A stretch of 64,000 nucleotides of DNA from Rhodopseudomonas pseudopalustris (GCF_900110435.1 NZ_FODT01000015.1:62001-126000), one strand, 5' to 3'; counted from the stretch's first letter, positions 8,896 to 19,441 are shown. Notes: generated by a model from the letters alone, not told the origin. Program-made: numbers and translations.

Positions 8896-9978
8896 ATGGC
8901 CGGAATGAGCAATATGTTCACAGGAAAGCCGTGGCTCTGGATTGCCATCGCCATCGCAGCAGGCGTCGGTTGGTATCTGACGCAGCAGCTGACCAAGAGC
9001 GAATTGCCGGCCGGAATTGCGAGCGGGAACGGTCGCATGGAGGCGGTCGCGATCGACATCGCGGCCCGTTCGTCGGGGAGGATCAGGGAAATCCTCGTTC
9101 AGGAAGGCGATGTCGTCACTTCCGGACAGATACTCGTTCACATGGATACGCTTCCGCTCCAGGCCCAGTTGCGGGAGGCACGCGCCCTTCTGCAGCGAAG
9201 CCAGATTGCCAAGCAGGCGGCGCAGAGCGGAGTTTCACAGCGCGAAGCCGAGCGCTCCGCGGCGCAGGCGGTTCTCGCACAGCGGGCGACCGAGCTCGAC
9301 GCCGCGCAACGCCGGCTGGAGCGGTCGGAGCAGTTGGCGGAACGCAATGCCGTGTCGCTTCAGACGCTCGATGACGACCGGGCCCGGAGGGAAGGAGCGA
9401 CGGCCGCACGTGACGCCGCGCGTGCGCAAGTCGCTGCAGCCGAGGCGAGCATCGCTTCGGCGCGGGCTAAGATCGTCGATGCCGAAGCCAACATCGAAGC
9501 GGCCGAAGCCACGATCGAGCGTATTCAGGTCGACGTCAACGACAGTGCCCTTCGGTCTCCACGCGATGGACGGGTGCAATACCGCGTGGCGCAGCCGGGC
9601 GAAGTGATCGCCGCAGGCGGCCGGGTGCTCAACCTGATCGACCTCAACGACGTCTACATGACCTTCTTCCTGCCGACCGCCCAGGCCGGCCGCCTCTCGC
9701 TCGGTGCGGAGGCTCGCATCGTGCTTGATACGGCGCCGGACGTGGCGATACCCGCGACGGTGTCCTTCCTGTCCGACATCGCGCAGTTCACGCCGAAGAC
9801 GGTCGAGACAGCGGAACAACGGCAAGGCCTGATGTTCCGTGTCCGCGTGCGGATCGCACGCGACTTGCTCAAGAAATATTCCGAGTACGTCAAGCCGGGC
9901 TTGCCGGGAGTGGCGTATGTGAAGCTCAATCCGGCGGCGCAATGGCCGGAGACCCTTCCGCAAAGAGTGTTGGAATGA
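8896..9978 (+). CDS. HlyD-type periplasmic adaptor (membrane fusion protein)
   Basis: The 360-residue protein has one N-terminal membrane helix (about residues 12-27), then a biotinyl-lipoyl-like segment ([20 protein letters not shown]), a long Ala/Gln/Arg-rich coiled coil (about 85-215) and the returning half ([21 protein letters not shown]). This is the architecture of adaptors that work with ABC exporters (YhiI/HlyD type). It is 28 bases after ackA and overlaps the next gene by ATGA. With the two following genes it should form one exporter complex in the inner membrane. Confidence 0.9.
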   Translation: MAGMSNMFTGKPWLWIAIAIAAGVGWYLTQQLTKSELPAGIASGNGRMEAVAIDIAARSSGRIREILVQEGDVVTSGQILVHMDTLPLQAQLREARALLQRSQIAKQAAQSGVSQREAERSAAQAVLAQRATELDAAQRRLERSEQLAERNAVSLQTLDDDRARREGATAARDAARAQVAAAEASIASARAKIVDAEANIEAAEATIERIQVDVNDSALRSPRDGRVQYRVAQPGEVIAAGGRVLNLIDLNDVYMTFFLPTAQAGRLSLGAEARIVLDTAPDVAIPATVSFLSDIAQFTPKTVETAEQRQGLMFRVRVRIARDLLKKYSEYVKPGLPGVAYVKLNPAAQWPETLPQRVLE

Positions 9979-12749
9979 TCTCGCATGAGCAGGAACAGCG
10001 CACGTTAGAGCCGGCTGTGCTTGCTGTTCGGCTGCGAGGAGTCAGCCATGTCTTCAAAAAGAAGCGCGCGCTCGACGATATCACGCTCGACTTTCCGACC
10101 GGGCGCATGCTTGGCCTGATCGGACCTGACGGCGTCGGCAAATCGACATTGCTGTCGCTGATCGCCGGCGCCCGCAAGGTGCAGCAGGGTTATGTCGAGG
10201 CGCTCGGCGCGAATATGTCCAGCGCGCGCGAGCGCAACGAGGTTGGTCCTCGCATCGCCTATATGCCGCAGGGACTCGGCAAGAACCTTTATCCGACGCT
10301 TTCAGTGTTCGAGAACATTGACTTCTTCGGGCGACTGTTCGGGCACGCCAAGGCGGAGCGCGAGCGGCGCATCCATGATCTGCTCGTCAGCACCGGCCTC
10401 GGTCCGTTTCGGGACAGAGCCGTCGGCAAGCTCTCCGGCGGCATGAAGCAGAAGCTGGCCCTCTGCTGCGCGCTGATCCACGATCCCGACCTTCTGATCC
10501 TCGACGAGCCGACCACCGGCGTCGATCCGCTGGCGCGCCGCCAGTTCTGGGATCTGATCGCCGGCATCAGGGCCGAGCGGCTGGAAATGAGCGTGATCGT
10601 CGCGACGGCTTATATGGCGGAGGCGGCCGGGTTCGACTGGCTGGTGGCTATGGATGCCGGGCGCGTGCTCGCCGCCGGCAGCCCCGCCGAGCTTCAGGCC
10701 CAGACCCGGACGTCGTCGCTGGACGCCGCCTTCATCGCGTTGATGCCGGACGAGAGGCGTAAGCAGCATCGTGCGGTGGTGATTCCGCCGCGGCCAGAGG
10801 ACAACGGCAAGGAGCCGGCGATTGAGGCCGAGGGTCTCACCGCCCGGTTCGGAGACTTCACCGCTGTCGACCATGTCAGTTTTCGCATTCCGCGCGGGGA
10901 GATTTTCGGGTTTCTCGGCTCGAACGGTTGCGGCAAGACTACCACCATGAAGATGCTGGCCGGCCTGCTGCCCGCGAGCGGCGGCACGGCCCGGTTGTTC
11001 GGTCGTGAACTCGATCCGCAAGATCTCGGGACGCGCCGGCGCGTCGGCTACATGTCGCAGTTCTTCTCGCTTTATTCCGAACTCACCGTGCGGCAAAATC
11101 TGGAACTGCACGCCCAGCTATTCGAATTGCCTGCTGCCGACATCCAGTCCCGCGTCGACGCGATGGCGACGCGTTTCGACTTAACCGAGATCATGGACGG
11201 CCTGCCGGATGCCTTGCCGCTCGGCGTCACGCAGCGGCTCTCGCTGGCCGTGGCGACGATCCATGCCCCGGAAATATTGATCCTCGACGAGCCGACCTCG
11301 GGCGTCGATCCGGTCGCGCGCGATGCGCTGTGGCAGAGCTTCGTCGATCTGTCGCGCCAGGACGGCGTCACCATCTTCATCTCCACACATTTCATGAACG
11401 AGGCGGAACGCTGCGATCGCATCTCCCTGATGCATGCGGGCAAGGTGCTCGTCAGCGATACGCCTGCCGCGATCGTGGAAGCGCGTGGCGCGGCAAATCT
11501 CGAAGAAGCCTTCATCGGCCACTTGCAGGAAGCGGGCGGCGGCCAGGCTGTCACCGCACCGGCGACGTCCGACGCTGCTCGGTCGCATGCCGGCGCAAAT
11601 CCCAATGCGAGCACGCGGCGTTTCTTCGACGTCCGGCGCATGATGAGCTACGCCCGACGCGAGACTCTTGAACTGCGTCGTGATCCGATCCGCGCCTCCT
11701 TCGCCTTCATCGGCAGCCTTCTTCTGCTTTTCGTGATCGGGTACGGGCTCAGCATGGACGTCGAGAACCTGCCTTATGCGGTTCTTGACCACGATCAGAC
11801 CACGATCAGCCGGAGCTATGATCTCGATATCGCGGGCTCGCGCTATTTCACGGAACGTCCGCCCATCGCCGATTACGCGGACCTGGATCGCCGCATGCGC
11901 AGCGGCGAGCTCAGCCTTGCCATCGAGATTCCGCCGGGCTTTGCGCGCGACGCGGAGCGTGGCCGTCCGGTGCAGATCGGCGCGTGGATCGACGGCGCCA
12001 TGCCGTCGCGCGCCGAGACCGCGCGCGCCTATGTCGAAGGCGTCCATGCCAACTGGATGGCGCAGGCGATGCGCGAGAAGCTCGGTCCCCGGGCGCTGGC
12101 GGGCGACTTCCAGCTTGAAACCCGCTTCCGCTACAATCCGAACGTGGAGAGCCGCAAGGCCATTGTGCCGGCGGTCATCGCCATGCTTCTCCTGCTCATT
12201 CCCGCGATGCTCGCGACGCTCAGCATCGTCCGGGAGAAAGACCTCGGCTCGATCGTCAATTTCTACGTCACGCCCGTCTCCCGGCTGGAATTTCTGCTCG
12301 GCAAGCAATTGCCCTATGTCGGCCTGGCGATGATGAATCTCGTCACGCTGACGGCGTTCGGCATCTTCGTGCAAGGCGTTCCCTTCACCGGAAACCTTGC
12401 CGCCTTCATCGCCGGCGGGCTGTTCTATGTCATCGCGACGACCGCGCTCGGACTGTTCATCTCGAGTTTTATGAACAGCCAGATCGCGGCGATCTTCCTC
12501 ACCACGCTCGCGACCATGCTGCTGGCGGTCAAGTATTCCGGCATGATCGATCCGGTCGCCTCCATGGAAGGTTCGGCCGTCCTCATCGGCGCGGTCAACC
12601 CGGCGACCCACTTCGTCACCATCGCGCGCGGCGCCTTCTCCAAGGCGCTGGGGTTTGCCGAACTCCGGTCATCCCTGGTGCCGCTTTTGGCCGCGGGTCC
12701 GGTCCTGATCGGCCTGAGCGTGCTTTTTCTCAAGAAGCAGGCGCGCTGA
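9975..12749 (+). CDS. RbbA-like fused ABC exporter: two ATPase domains plus ABC-2 permease
   Basis: The product of about 924 residues resembles RbbA/YhiH. The first ATPase has Walker [10 protein letters not shown] (50-58), signature LSGGM (153-157) and Walker B LLILDEP (173-179). The second has Walker [10 protein letters not shown] (315-323) and Walker B ILILDEP (434-440), but its signature is degenerate (LPLGVTQRL, about 414-422, instead of LSGGQ). From about 560 on it is an ABC-2 membrane domain with a large periplasmic loop and several helices. ATG at 9975 overlaps the adaptor stop; an in-frame ATG at 9942 is less likely. E. coli RbbA was also described as ribosome-associated, but adaptor and permease neighbours point to export. 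The substrate is unknown. Confidence 0.88.
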   Translation: MISHEQEQRTLEPAVLAVRLRGVSHVFKKKRALDDITLDFPTGRMLGLIGPDGVGKSTLLSLIAGARKVQQGYVEALGANMSSARERNEVGPRIAYMPQGLGKNLYPTLSVFENIDFFGRLFGHAKAERERRIHDLLVSTGLGPFRDRAVGKLSGGMKQKLALCCALIHDPDLLILDEPTTGVDPLARRQFWDLIAGIRAERLEMSVIVATAYMAEAAGFDWLVAMDAGRVLAAGSPAELQAQTRTSSLDAAFIALMPDERRKQHRAVVIPPRPEDNGKEPAIEAEGLTARFGDFTAVDHVSFRIPRGEIFGFLGSNGCGKTTTMKMLAGLLPASGGTARLFGRELDPQDLGTRRRVGYMSQFFSLYSELTVRQNLELHAQLFELPAADIQSRVDAMATRFDLTEIMDGLPDALPLGVTQRLSLAVATIHAPEILILDEPTSGVDPVARDALWQSFVDLSRQDGVTIFISTHFMNEAERCDRISLMHAGKVLVSDTPAAIVEARGAANLEEAFIGHLQEAGGGQAVTAPATSDAARSHAGANPNASTRRFFDVRRMMSYARRETLELRRDPIRASFAFIGSLLLLFVIGYGLSMDVENLPYAVLDHDQTTISRSYDLDIAGSRYFTERPPIADYADLDRRMRSGELSLAIEIPPGFARDAERGRPVQIGAWIDGAMPSRAETARAYVEGVHANWMAQAMREKLGPRALAGDFQLETRFRYNPNVESRKAIVPAVIAMLLLLIPAMLATLSIVREKDLGSIVNFYVTPVSRLEFLLGKQLPYVGLAMMNLVTLTAFGIFVQGVPFTGNLAAFIAGGLFYVIATTALGLFISSFMNSQIAAIFLTTLATMLLAVKYSGMIDPVASMEGSAVLIGAVNPATHFVTIARGAFSKALGFAELRSSLVPLLAAGPVLIGLSVLFLKKQAR

Positions 12750-12752
12750 GCC

Positions 12753-13877
12753 ATGCGTGCCTCGAACATCTGGCGGCTGGGCGTCAAGGAGTTATGGAGC
12801 CTCGTTCGCAATCCCGCTCTGCTGGCACTGATTGCCTACGCCTTCTCCTTGCAGATCTACGTCGCAGCGACGGCGGTTCCGCTCTATCTCAACAACGCGC
12901 CGATCTCGATCGTCGACGAGGACGTCTCGTCGCTGTCGGCGCGGATCGCGTCGGCCTTTTATCGTCCCTATTTCAGTGCCCCCAAGGTCATTTCGCTCCC
13001 CGAAATGAACCAGCGCATGGATGCAGGCATCGACACTTTCGCGCTCGTGATCCCGCCCAATTTCGAACGCGACGTTTTGGCCGGCAGCGAGCCGGCGATC
13101 CAGTTCAACGTCGACGCGACCCGCATGACTCAGGCGTTCACCGGCGCCGGCTATGTGCGGGCGATCGTCTCGGCCGAGGTCACCGAATTCGCACGGCACT
13201 ATCGTGCGGCGGAAGCGGCGCCGGTCGATTTGGTGTTGCGCGCGCGTTTCAACCCCGAGCTCAATGCCGGCTGGTTCAACGCGATGATGGAAGTCATCAA
13301 CAACGTCTCGCTCCTGTCGGTCATTCTGGCCGGCGCGGCGCTCATTCGCGAGCGTGAGCGCGGCACGATCGAGCATCTCCTGGTCATGCCGGTGACGCCG
13401 ATCGAGATCATGCTGGCAAAGATCTGGCCGGTGGCGCTCGCGGTGTTCTTGGCAGCTCTGTTCGCGCTCACCGTCGTGGTACAGACTTGGCTTGCGATTC
13501 CGGTTGCCGGCTCGCTGTGGCTGCTCATGCTGGGCCTGGTCTTCCAGCTATTTGCGACCGCGTCGCTGGGCATCCTCCTTGCGACGATCGCGGGATCCAT
13601 GCCCCAGTTTGGCCTGCTGCTGCTGATGGTGCTGTTTCCGCTGCAGGTCCTCGCCGGCGGATTGACGCCCGCGGAGAGCATGCCAAGTGCTGTCCGCGCG
13701 GTCATGATGGCCGCGCCCGACACGCATTTCGTGTCCCTGTCGCAGTCGATCCTGTTCCGGGGCGCGGGACTCGGTGCGGTCTGGCCTCAATTGCTAAACC
13801 TGTTCGCGATCGGCCTTGCCTTCTTCCTGCTGTCGCTGTGGCGGTTCCGGAAGTCCTTGCGATCCCGTGGACGATAA
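12753..13877 (+). CDS. ABC-2 type permease, YhhJ-like
   Basis: The 374-residue membrane protein starts 3 bases after the RbbA-like gene. It has an N-terminal helix (NPALLALIAYAFSLQIYVA), a long extracytoplasmic domain containing a YhhJ-like segment (IPPNFERDVLAGSEPAIQFN), and five to six C-terminal helices with the ABC-2 signature region (RERERGTIEHLLVMPVTP). It is the second transmembrane half of the exporter encoded by 8896-13877. A conserved C-terminal PDTHFVSLSQSILFRGAG stretch is typical of this family. It ends the operon, converging on the SRPBCC gene. Confidence 0.9.
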   Translation: MRASNIWRLGVKELWSLVRNPALLALIAYAFSLQIYVAATAVPLYLNNAPISIVDEDVSSLSARIASAFYRPYFSAPKVISLPEMNQRMDAGIDTFALVIPPNFERDVLAGSEPAIQFNVDATRMTQAFTGAGYVRAIVSAEVTEFARHYRAAEAAPVDLVLRARFNPELNAGWFNAMMEVINNVSLLSVILAGAALIRERERGTIEHLLVMPVTPIEIMLAKIWPVALAVFLAALFALTVVVQTWLAIPVAGSLWLLMLGLVFQLFATASLGILLATIAGSMPQFGLLLLMVLFPLQVLAGGLTPAESMPSAVRAVMMAAPDTHFVSLSQSILFRGAGLGAVWPQLLNLFAIGLAFFLLSLWRFRKSLRSRGR

Positions 13878-13947
13878 AAAAGCAGAGCAAACACCATCCA
13901 AGGCCCAGCCGACGCACGAACGCAAAAAGCGGCGGATCGCCTTTGCG

Positions 13948-14442
13948 CTACGCCTTGGCGGCCCCAGAGCCCCGCGAACGCAGCAAGTCCCGTAGCTTCG
14001 GAAATTCGGTGCGCACGTGCTCGTCCAACGCATCCGCGAATTCGGGCGTGAACGAAAAGCGCAAGACCGCATCGAATATGCGGCCCGGACCGCGAAATCC
14101 GGCCTCGACCACGTGAGAGATCGCCACGCCGTCCGCTTCGTCTTCGAGGCCCAGGATGAGTCTTCCGGGGAGCCGCACGCCCCTGACGAACTGCCAGGTG
14201 ATCTCCTTGCCTGGAATCGAGGCGGTCACAACCGCATGGAATTTCAGGCGGAAACGACCGACATATTCATCCATGTAAATCAGGTTGCCGACATCGCCTG
14301 CGACCTTGCGCACAGTGTGAAATCGCAAGTGAACCCCGGGCCACCAGGCTTGATAGCTGGCGTCGTCGCAGTTCAGCATGAAGTCGGTCACTTCACGGCT
14401 GTTCAAGCCGGGCACTTGTATGTCGGTTTGCAGGCGTATCAT
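13948..14442 (-). CDS. SRPBCC (START-like) family protein
   Basis: The 164-residue protein reads as a helix-grip SRPBCC fold: an N-terminal strand, a WWPGVHLRFHTVRKVAGDVG segment, alternating strands (RLKFHAVVTASIPGKEITWQF) and a long C-terminal helix. Such proteins bind hydrophobic ligands in a cavity or serve as cyclase-like enzymes. No catalytic motif is visible. Its 3' end faces the ABC permease; upstream, its start lies 34 bases beyond the end of the second usp gene, so the two could be cotranscribed leftwards. Confidence 0.65.
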   Translation of the reverse strand: MIRLQTDIQVPGLNSREVTDFMLNCDDASYQAWWPGVHLRFHTVRKVAGDVGNLIYMDEYVGRFRLKFHAVVTASIPGKEITWQFVRGVRLPGRLILGLEDEADGVAISHVVEAGFRGPGRIFDAVLRFSFTPEFADALDEHVRTEFPKLRDLLRSRGSGAAKA

Positions 14443-14476
14443 CGCGCAGCCCTGAGAAAGCCGTTCGTGCTCTCAA

Positions 14477-15322
14477 TCAGTGCGACAGAAAGATCGGAAG
14501 CGATGGCCGCGCAAGCATGCTTTTTGTCGCCCCGCCGAGGATGAAATCCCGAATGCGAGAGTGTCCGTATGCTCCCATGACAAGAAGGTCAGCCTCGCGT
14601 GAGGCAACATACGAATCGAGTGCGTCACCGGTGCTTCTACCGGCGGCATCGACCGTATCCAAGGTGACCTCGACGTCATGATGGGCCAGATGCTTTGAGA
14701 GTTCTGCGCCAGAACGCCTGGTATTGATTGCCTTGTCGCCGGTGACCGTCACGACGTACACCCGCTTGGCCATTGCCAGTATCGGAATTGCGTCGGCAAT
14801 CGTCCTCGCTGCAGGTCGGCTGAAATCCCAAGCCACTACGACAGTATTCAACGCACCGCGATGACTGGCTGGCTTCGGGATGATGAGTGTAGGGCGTCCC
14901 GATTCGAATACGATCTGTTCAACGTACCAGTCGCCGATATCGACAGCTCCACCCTCGCCCACGGGGACAATCGTTAGATCGCGAAGTCGGGCATGTCCGA
15001 TCAATACATCCGCAACGTCTGAGATCAGGCAAGTCTCCGATCGCCGCTCATGAAATACTCCCCGCTGTTCAGCGGCCTCCTGGAATGCGGTCAAGAGCAT
15101 CTGCGCGTTCGCCGAACTCTTCTTGCTCTCAGCGGCGGCCAATGCGGGAACATTAAACAGGTTACCGACAATGCTTCCTGGAATTTGAAATTCAACCTCA
15201 CAGGCGACGGCCGAAATCTTGGCGCCGATGGCTGCGGCGAAGTCAACGCCTTGGGCGAGCTCCGCGACCGGCGTTGGATCCGGGTAGGTCGTCAGGACCA
15301 TCAGCAAGTCTTTGAAGGCCAT
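14477..15322 (-). CDS. Universal stress protein, tandem UspA domains
   Basis: The 281-residue product has two UspA domains. The C-terminal one carries LLVMGAYGHSRIRDFILGG (the glycine motif is at about 250-264), the ATP-binding type signature. ATG at 15322 follows a GGAG-containing ribosome site. A TTGA-N6-TCAA box lies 63-76 bases upstream, a good distance for FNR/FixK-type activation. Proteins of this type in rhizobia and relatives are often induced by low oxygen; that this one is induced is inferred from the box. Confidence 0.9.
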   Translation of the reverse strand: MAFKDLLMVLTTYPDPTPVAELAQGVDFAAAIGAKISAVACEVEFQIPGSIVGNLFNVPALAAAESKKSSANAQMLLTAFQEAAEQRGVFHERRSETCLISDVADVLIGHARLRDLTIVPVGEGGAVDIGDWYVEQIVFESGRPTLIIPKPASHRGALNTVVVAWDFSRPAARTIADAIPILAMAKRVYVVTVTGDKAINTRRSGAELSKHLAHHDVEVTLDTVDAAGRSTGDALDSYVASREADLLVMGAYGHSRIRDFILGGATKSMLARPSLPIFLSH

Positions 15323-15384
15323 CTGTTCTCCATTTTCTCCGCGCTGGCTCAGCCAATTGTTATCGCATCTTGCGCTTGCAGGGG

Positions 15385-15398
15385 TTGATCTCGCTCAA
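15385..15398. promoter_or_regulatory. FNR/FixK-type box TTGATCTCGCTCAA
   Basis: This site of the TTGA-N6-TCAA class lies upstream of the minus-strand usp gene (start 15322) and about 320 bases before the P-type ATPase gene on the other strand. The remainder of the 395-base divergent region (15323-15717) has no gene I can support. Confidence 0.55.
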
Positions 15399-15717
15399 CA
15401 ATCTGGCCGAGAGAACAAACATTAGTCTAGCTATTCATTGCACCAAAGATCGCCCGATCCGACCGATTGCCGGTCCGCTCAACCGGAAGAGGAGCGGCGA
15501 ACATTGCGGTGATCTTGGCATGCGCTGCGGGCGTCAGAACGAAAAGCGTTTCTACTATTGAGGCTTTACGAAGATTGGACTATCGCGGCATTTATGCAAT
15601 CGTGAGAACAGTCCGGTCAGCCCCGTCTCCATCTCGGAGAAATGATGAGGAAGCGGCCAGCACAGGCTGGCAGCGCTCTCCCATCGTCGTCAGTGGCTTG
15701 AGGCAAAGAGGTGTGAG

Positions 15718-18270
15718 ATGACCGAAAAACTTCGTCTGGATATTCCGATCCTGCTGCCTGACGTGCCGGACGCCGACGATGCCTGCGTCGCGCGGCTCAC
15801 CTCGGAGATCGGCGGGCGCGCGGGCGTCGAGGAGGTGCACGTGCGGGGCACCGGCCCGGGCGAGCCGGCCCAGCTTTGCGTGCACTACGACCCGGAGATC
15901 ATACCACTACCGCGGATCCGCGAGCTCGCGGCGAGCGCCGGTGCCACGATCAGCGAACGGTTCGGCCATCTGCTGTGGCAGGTCGAAGGGATCGCCCACC
16001 AGCGCCGGGCACGCACGGTTGCCGATGGTCTGCGTACAGTGCCGGGCGTACTGGAGGCGCAAGCGAGCGCCGGCGGGGTGGTGCGTGTTGAATTTGACCG
16101 GAGCCAGGGGTCTGAGAAGGCCATCCGCGATGCGCTCGCCAAAATGGGTGTCACGGTGCGTGAGCAGGTCGTCGCCCGGGCGCCTGCGCCGGAGCCGCGG
16201 CGTTCCGGGACGGACGAGGCGGCTGACGCGCATGGGGACCATAGTCATGCCGGTCCCGATCATGCCGGCCACGATCACGGCGAAGACAAGGGCGGCAGGG
16301 GCGAAAAAGATCACGATCATGCGCATGGCGGCCTTCTGGGGCCCAACACCGAACTGATCTTCTCGCTCATTTGTGGCGCTCTGCTTGGCGTCGGCGTCGC
16401 GATCGAGAAGCTCCTGCCGACGGCTCCCTTCTGGCTGCCGACCGCCTGCTATATCGCCGCCTATTTCTTCGGCGGATTCTATACGCTGCGCGAAGCGATC
16501 GACAATCTGCGCCTCAGGAAGTTCGAGATCGACACGCTGATGTTGGTCGCAGCGGCGGGCGCCGCGGCGCTCGGCGCCTTCGCGGAGGGGGCGCTGCTGC
16601 TGTTCCTGTTCAGCCTCGGCCACGCGCTCGAGCACTATGCGATGGGGCGGGCCAAGCAGGCGATTGAAGCGCTCGCCGAACTGGCTCCACGAACTGCCAC
16701 TGTCCGCCGCGACGGCGAGACGCGCGAGGTCCCCGTAGAGGACCTCGTGGTCGGTGACGTGGTTGTCGTGCGTCCGAATGAGCGGCTGCCGGCCGATGGA
16801 TTCCTGGTCAAGGGCGAGTCGAGCGTCAACCAGGCGCCGGTGACCGGCGAGAGCATCCCGGTCGACAAGCGGCATGTCGAGGACATTGCCAAGGCACGGG
16901 CCAAGCCCAACGCCGTGGACTCATCCTCGCGCGTCTTCGCCGGCACCATCAACGGCGCGGGTGCGATCGAGATCGAGGTGACGCGTCTTTCGACGGAAAC
17001 AGCGCTCGCCAAGGTCGTGCAGATGGTGAGCGAGGCCGAGACTCAGAAATCGCCGACCCAGCGTTTCACCGATAAGTTCGAGCGCATTTTTGTGCCGGCC
17101 GTGCTGGCGCTCGCCGTCATTCTGCTGTTCGCCTGGGTGGTGATCGACGAGCCGTTCAGCGCGAGCTTTTATCGCGCGATGGCGGTCCTGGTGGCGGCTA
17201 GCCCCTGTGCGCTGGCGATCGCGACGCCCAGCGCCGTGCTGTCCGGCGTGGCGCGCGCGGCGCGCGGCGGCGTCCTCGTAAAAGGCGGCGCGCCATTGGA
17301 AAATCTCGGCTCGTTAAGCGCGATCGCGTTCGACAAGACCGGCACGCTGACGGAGGGCCGTCCGCGCATCACCGACATCGTCCCGGCCGAGAGTGTTTCG
17401 GAAGACGAACTGCTCAGGGTCGCCGTGGCCGTCGAGCAACTCAGCGATCATCCGCTTGCGGAGGCGATCGCACGCGACGGCCGTGAGCGGTTGGGTGGAC
17501 GCGACGTCCCGGAGGCGCAGGATCTCAAGAGCCTCACCGGACGCGGGGTGACCGCAACGTTGGAGGGCAAGCCGGTCTGGATCGGCAAGGCCGAGATGTT
17601 CGGCGCCGACGGCATTGCGCCGCTGGGCGAGGCCATGAGAGCGGCCATTGCGAAACTGCGCGACGGCGGCCGCACCACGATGGTCGTGCGCTACGGCGAC
17701 AAGGAACTCGGTGCGATAGGCTTGATGGATACGCCACGCGCCGCCGCGCGTGTCGCGCTGGCGGAACTGCACGCGCTCGGCATCAAGCGGATGATCATGA
17801 TCTCCGGCGATCACCAGAAGGTCGCCGACGCTATCGCCAAGGATGTCGGGCTCGATGAGGCCTGGGGCGATCTGATGCCGGAGGACAAGGTTGAGGCGAT
17901 CAAGAAGCTGAGCGCCGAGCAGAAGGTCGCCATGGTCGGCGACGGCGTGAATGACGCGCCTGCGATGGCGAGCGCGACGGTTGGCATCGCGATGGGCGCG
18001 GCCGGCTCCGACGTCGCTCTAGAGACTGCGGACGTCGCGCTGATGGCCGACGATCTCAGTCACCTGCCCTTTGCTGTGGGCCTCAGCCGCCACACCCGCG
18101 GGATCATCTTGCAGAACGTGTTCATCAGCCTCGGCGTGGTCGTGATCTTGGTGCCGGCGACGATCATGGGGCTCAGCATCGGTGCGGCAGTCGCGGTGCA
18201 TGAGGGTTCGACGCTCGTGGTCGTCGTCAACGCGCTGCGGCTGCTCGCGTATCGCGACAAGAGACAATAG
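15718..18270 (+). CDS. P1B-4-type heavy-metal translocating ATPase
   Basis: This is an 850-residue P-type ATPase. It has the phosphorylation motif DKTGT (539-543), TGES (377-380), the HP motif (SDHPLAEAI) and the hinge GDGVNDAP. The transport-site motifs are SPC (495-497) and HEGST (828-832), the pair that defines the P1B-4 group, which exports Co2+, Zn2+ or Fe2+. The N-terminus holds two degenerate ferredoxin-like HMA segments without CxxC, followed by a His/Asp-rich linker (about 172-203) that could bind metal. It probably detoxifies transition metals in the inner membrane. It is monocistronic, divergent from the usp gene. Confidence 0.93.
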   Translation: MTEKLRLDIPILLPDVPDADDACVARLTSEIGGRAGVEEVHVRGTGPGEPAQLCVHYDPEIIPLPRIRELAASAGATISERFGHLLWQVEGIAHQRRARTVADGLRTVPGVLEAQASAGGVVRVEFDRSQGSEKAIRDALAKMGVTVREQVVARAPAPEPRRSGTDEAADAHGDHSHAGPDHAGHDHGEDKGGRGEKDHDHAHGGLLGPNTELIFSLICGALLGVGVAIEKLLPTAPFWLPTACYIAAYFFGGFYTLREAIDNLRLRKFEIDTLMLVAAAGAAALGAFAEGALLLFLFSLGHALEHYAMGRAKQAIEALAELAPRTATVRRDGETREVPVEDLVVGDVVVVRPNERLPADGFLVKGESSVNQAPVTGESIPVDKRHVEDIAKARAKPNAVDSSSRVFAGTINGAGAIEIEVTRLSTETALAKVVQMVSEAETQKSPTQRFTDKFERIFVPAVLALAVILLFAWVVIDEPFSASFYRAMAVLVAASPCALAIATPSAVLSGVARAARGGVLVKGGAPLENLGSLSAIAFDKTGTLTEGRPRITDIVPAESVSEDELLRVAVAVEQLSDHPLAEAIARDGRERLGGRDVPEAQDLKSLTGRGVTATLEGKPVWIGKAEMFGADGIAPLGEAMRAAIAKLRDGGRTTMVVRYGDKELGAIGLMDTPRAAARVALAELHALGIKRMIMISGDHQKVADAIAKDVGLDEAWGDLMPEDKVEAIKKLSAEQKVAMVGDGVNDAPAMASATVGIAMGAAGSDVALETADVALMADDLSHLPFAVGLSRHTRGIILQNVFISLGVVVILVPATIMGLSIGAAVAVHEGSTLVVVVNALRLLAYRDKRQ

Positions 18271-18428
18271 CAGCTCGGCGTATTCCCCACCGGAGGAGCC
18301 GCCCGGGCAATGTGGGCGGATACGGGAGCCGGCGAAAGATACGAAGGCTATTCCAGCCGTATTGGAACGGCGAGCATTGTCCTGTCAGGTTCTCCCTTAC
18401 AGTCAGGGTCGTCCTGACAGTAGGGTTC

Positions 18429-18773
18429 GTAGTGTGGCGCAAGCTATGCCGTTCATTCTGTGGAAATCGGAACGCGAGGTCGCTAAGCTGGCCGCAGGGC
18501 CGGGCGGCATTCACATTTGCGACGCTTGCGTCGAAGCGAGCCGACTTTTCATGTCCGGCACTGCTGCACTGCCGCGGGATTTTGATCCGGCGACGTGGCC
18601 GACTGATCGTTTCGTCGCGGCCCTTGGACCCCTCCACGCCACAGCAGAGGCGCACCGCGAGCATCTCGCGGAGATCGTCGACACGCTCCGCCATCGAGAG
18701 GTAAGCTGGGCAAAGATTGCAGAGCCCCTCGGCGTGTCCTGCCAAACTGCGTAGGAACGGTTCGGCGGGCAAT
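18429..18773 (+). pseudogene. Broken ClpX-type zinc finger/HTH small protein gene (copy 1)
   Basis: Two frames together spell a small protein with the ClpX C4 zinc-finger start (FCG in one frame, then KSEREVAKLAAGPGG and ICDACVEA in the next). A C-terminal segment, EIVDTLRHREVSWAKIAEPLG, looks like a helix-turn-helix. A one-base loss within FCG-KSE (about 18455) and an in-frame TAG near 18753, before ERFGG, break it. A second, more decayed copy lies at 29763-29996. Intact relatives are small regulators of unknown target. An 8-bp inverted repeat, CTGTCAGG/CCTGACAG, at 18382-18420 lies just upstream. Confidence 0.55.
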
Positions 18774-19081
18774 AGTCGGCTTAGGGAGATTCCGCGAGGG
18801 GCGGCGATCAAGGCTCCGCGCGGTACTTGTCCGGATTTCCCGGCCGCCCTCAGCCTTCGGCTGAGCGAACTGTTGGGCATCCACGCATAATTGTGGTTGG
18901 AACCCAATGCGAAGATTGCCGTTTTCCTTACTGCCATGGCCCGTTTCGTTTGTGGTCGGAGGCGGCATGAAAAAAGGCTTATTTGCTATCTCTGACGTCG
19001 GGCATAAGCCGCGATGTCAAGCGTCGGACCTTCGGAGCTGCGCAAGAGTCTTTGATTGTACGATACCTAAAGGAGGTGATG

Positions 19082-19441
19082 ATGCGGAAACTTCTCATAA
19101 TCGGGATCAGCGCGGCCTCGGCGTGCCTCTTGTATTCCAATGCGGCGAGCGCTTTGCCCGGCGCCGCTCCTAAATCTCTGGCGCCGAGTGCGTCCATCGG
19201 AGGGGACCTATTCCAACAAGTTCATTCCCGCAAACACCGCCACCGACATCGGCATTATGCATATCGTGGCTACAGGGGATACCCGATCGGCCCTTATCCG
19301 TACGCCGCGTACTCCTATCCCGTCTATGTGCCGCTCTATTATGGTCACCATTTAGGTGGCTATTACGGTCACCATTTAGGTGGGCACCTTTCCAGTGGAC
19401 ATAATTTCGGGGGTCATTTGCAGCACCACGGGCATCATTAG
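19082..19441 (+). CDS. Small secreted His/Gly/Tyr-rich protein
   Basis: A 119-residue product has a clear signal peptide (MRKLLIIGISAASACLLYSN, cleavage after AASA). A mature part follows that is rich in His, Tyr and Gly, with a KHRHRHRH run and a duplicated YYGHHLGG unit. ATG at 19082 is chosen because AAGGAGG stands 5-6 bases before it; upstream in-frame codons are non-coding in look. No enzyme motif is present. The histidines suggest metal binding in the periplasm or outside, fitting the metal-transport neighbourhood, but this is inference. Confidence 0.7.
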   Translation: MRKLLIIGISAASACLLYSNAASALPGAAPKSLAPSASIGGDLFQQVHSRKHRHRHRHYAYRGYRGYPIGPYPYAAYSYPVYVPLYYGHHLGGYYGHHLGGHLSSGHNFGGHLQHHGHH

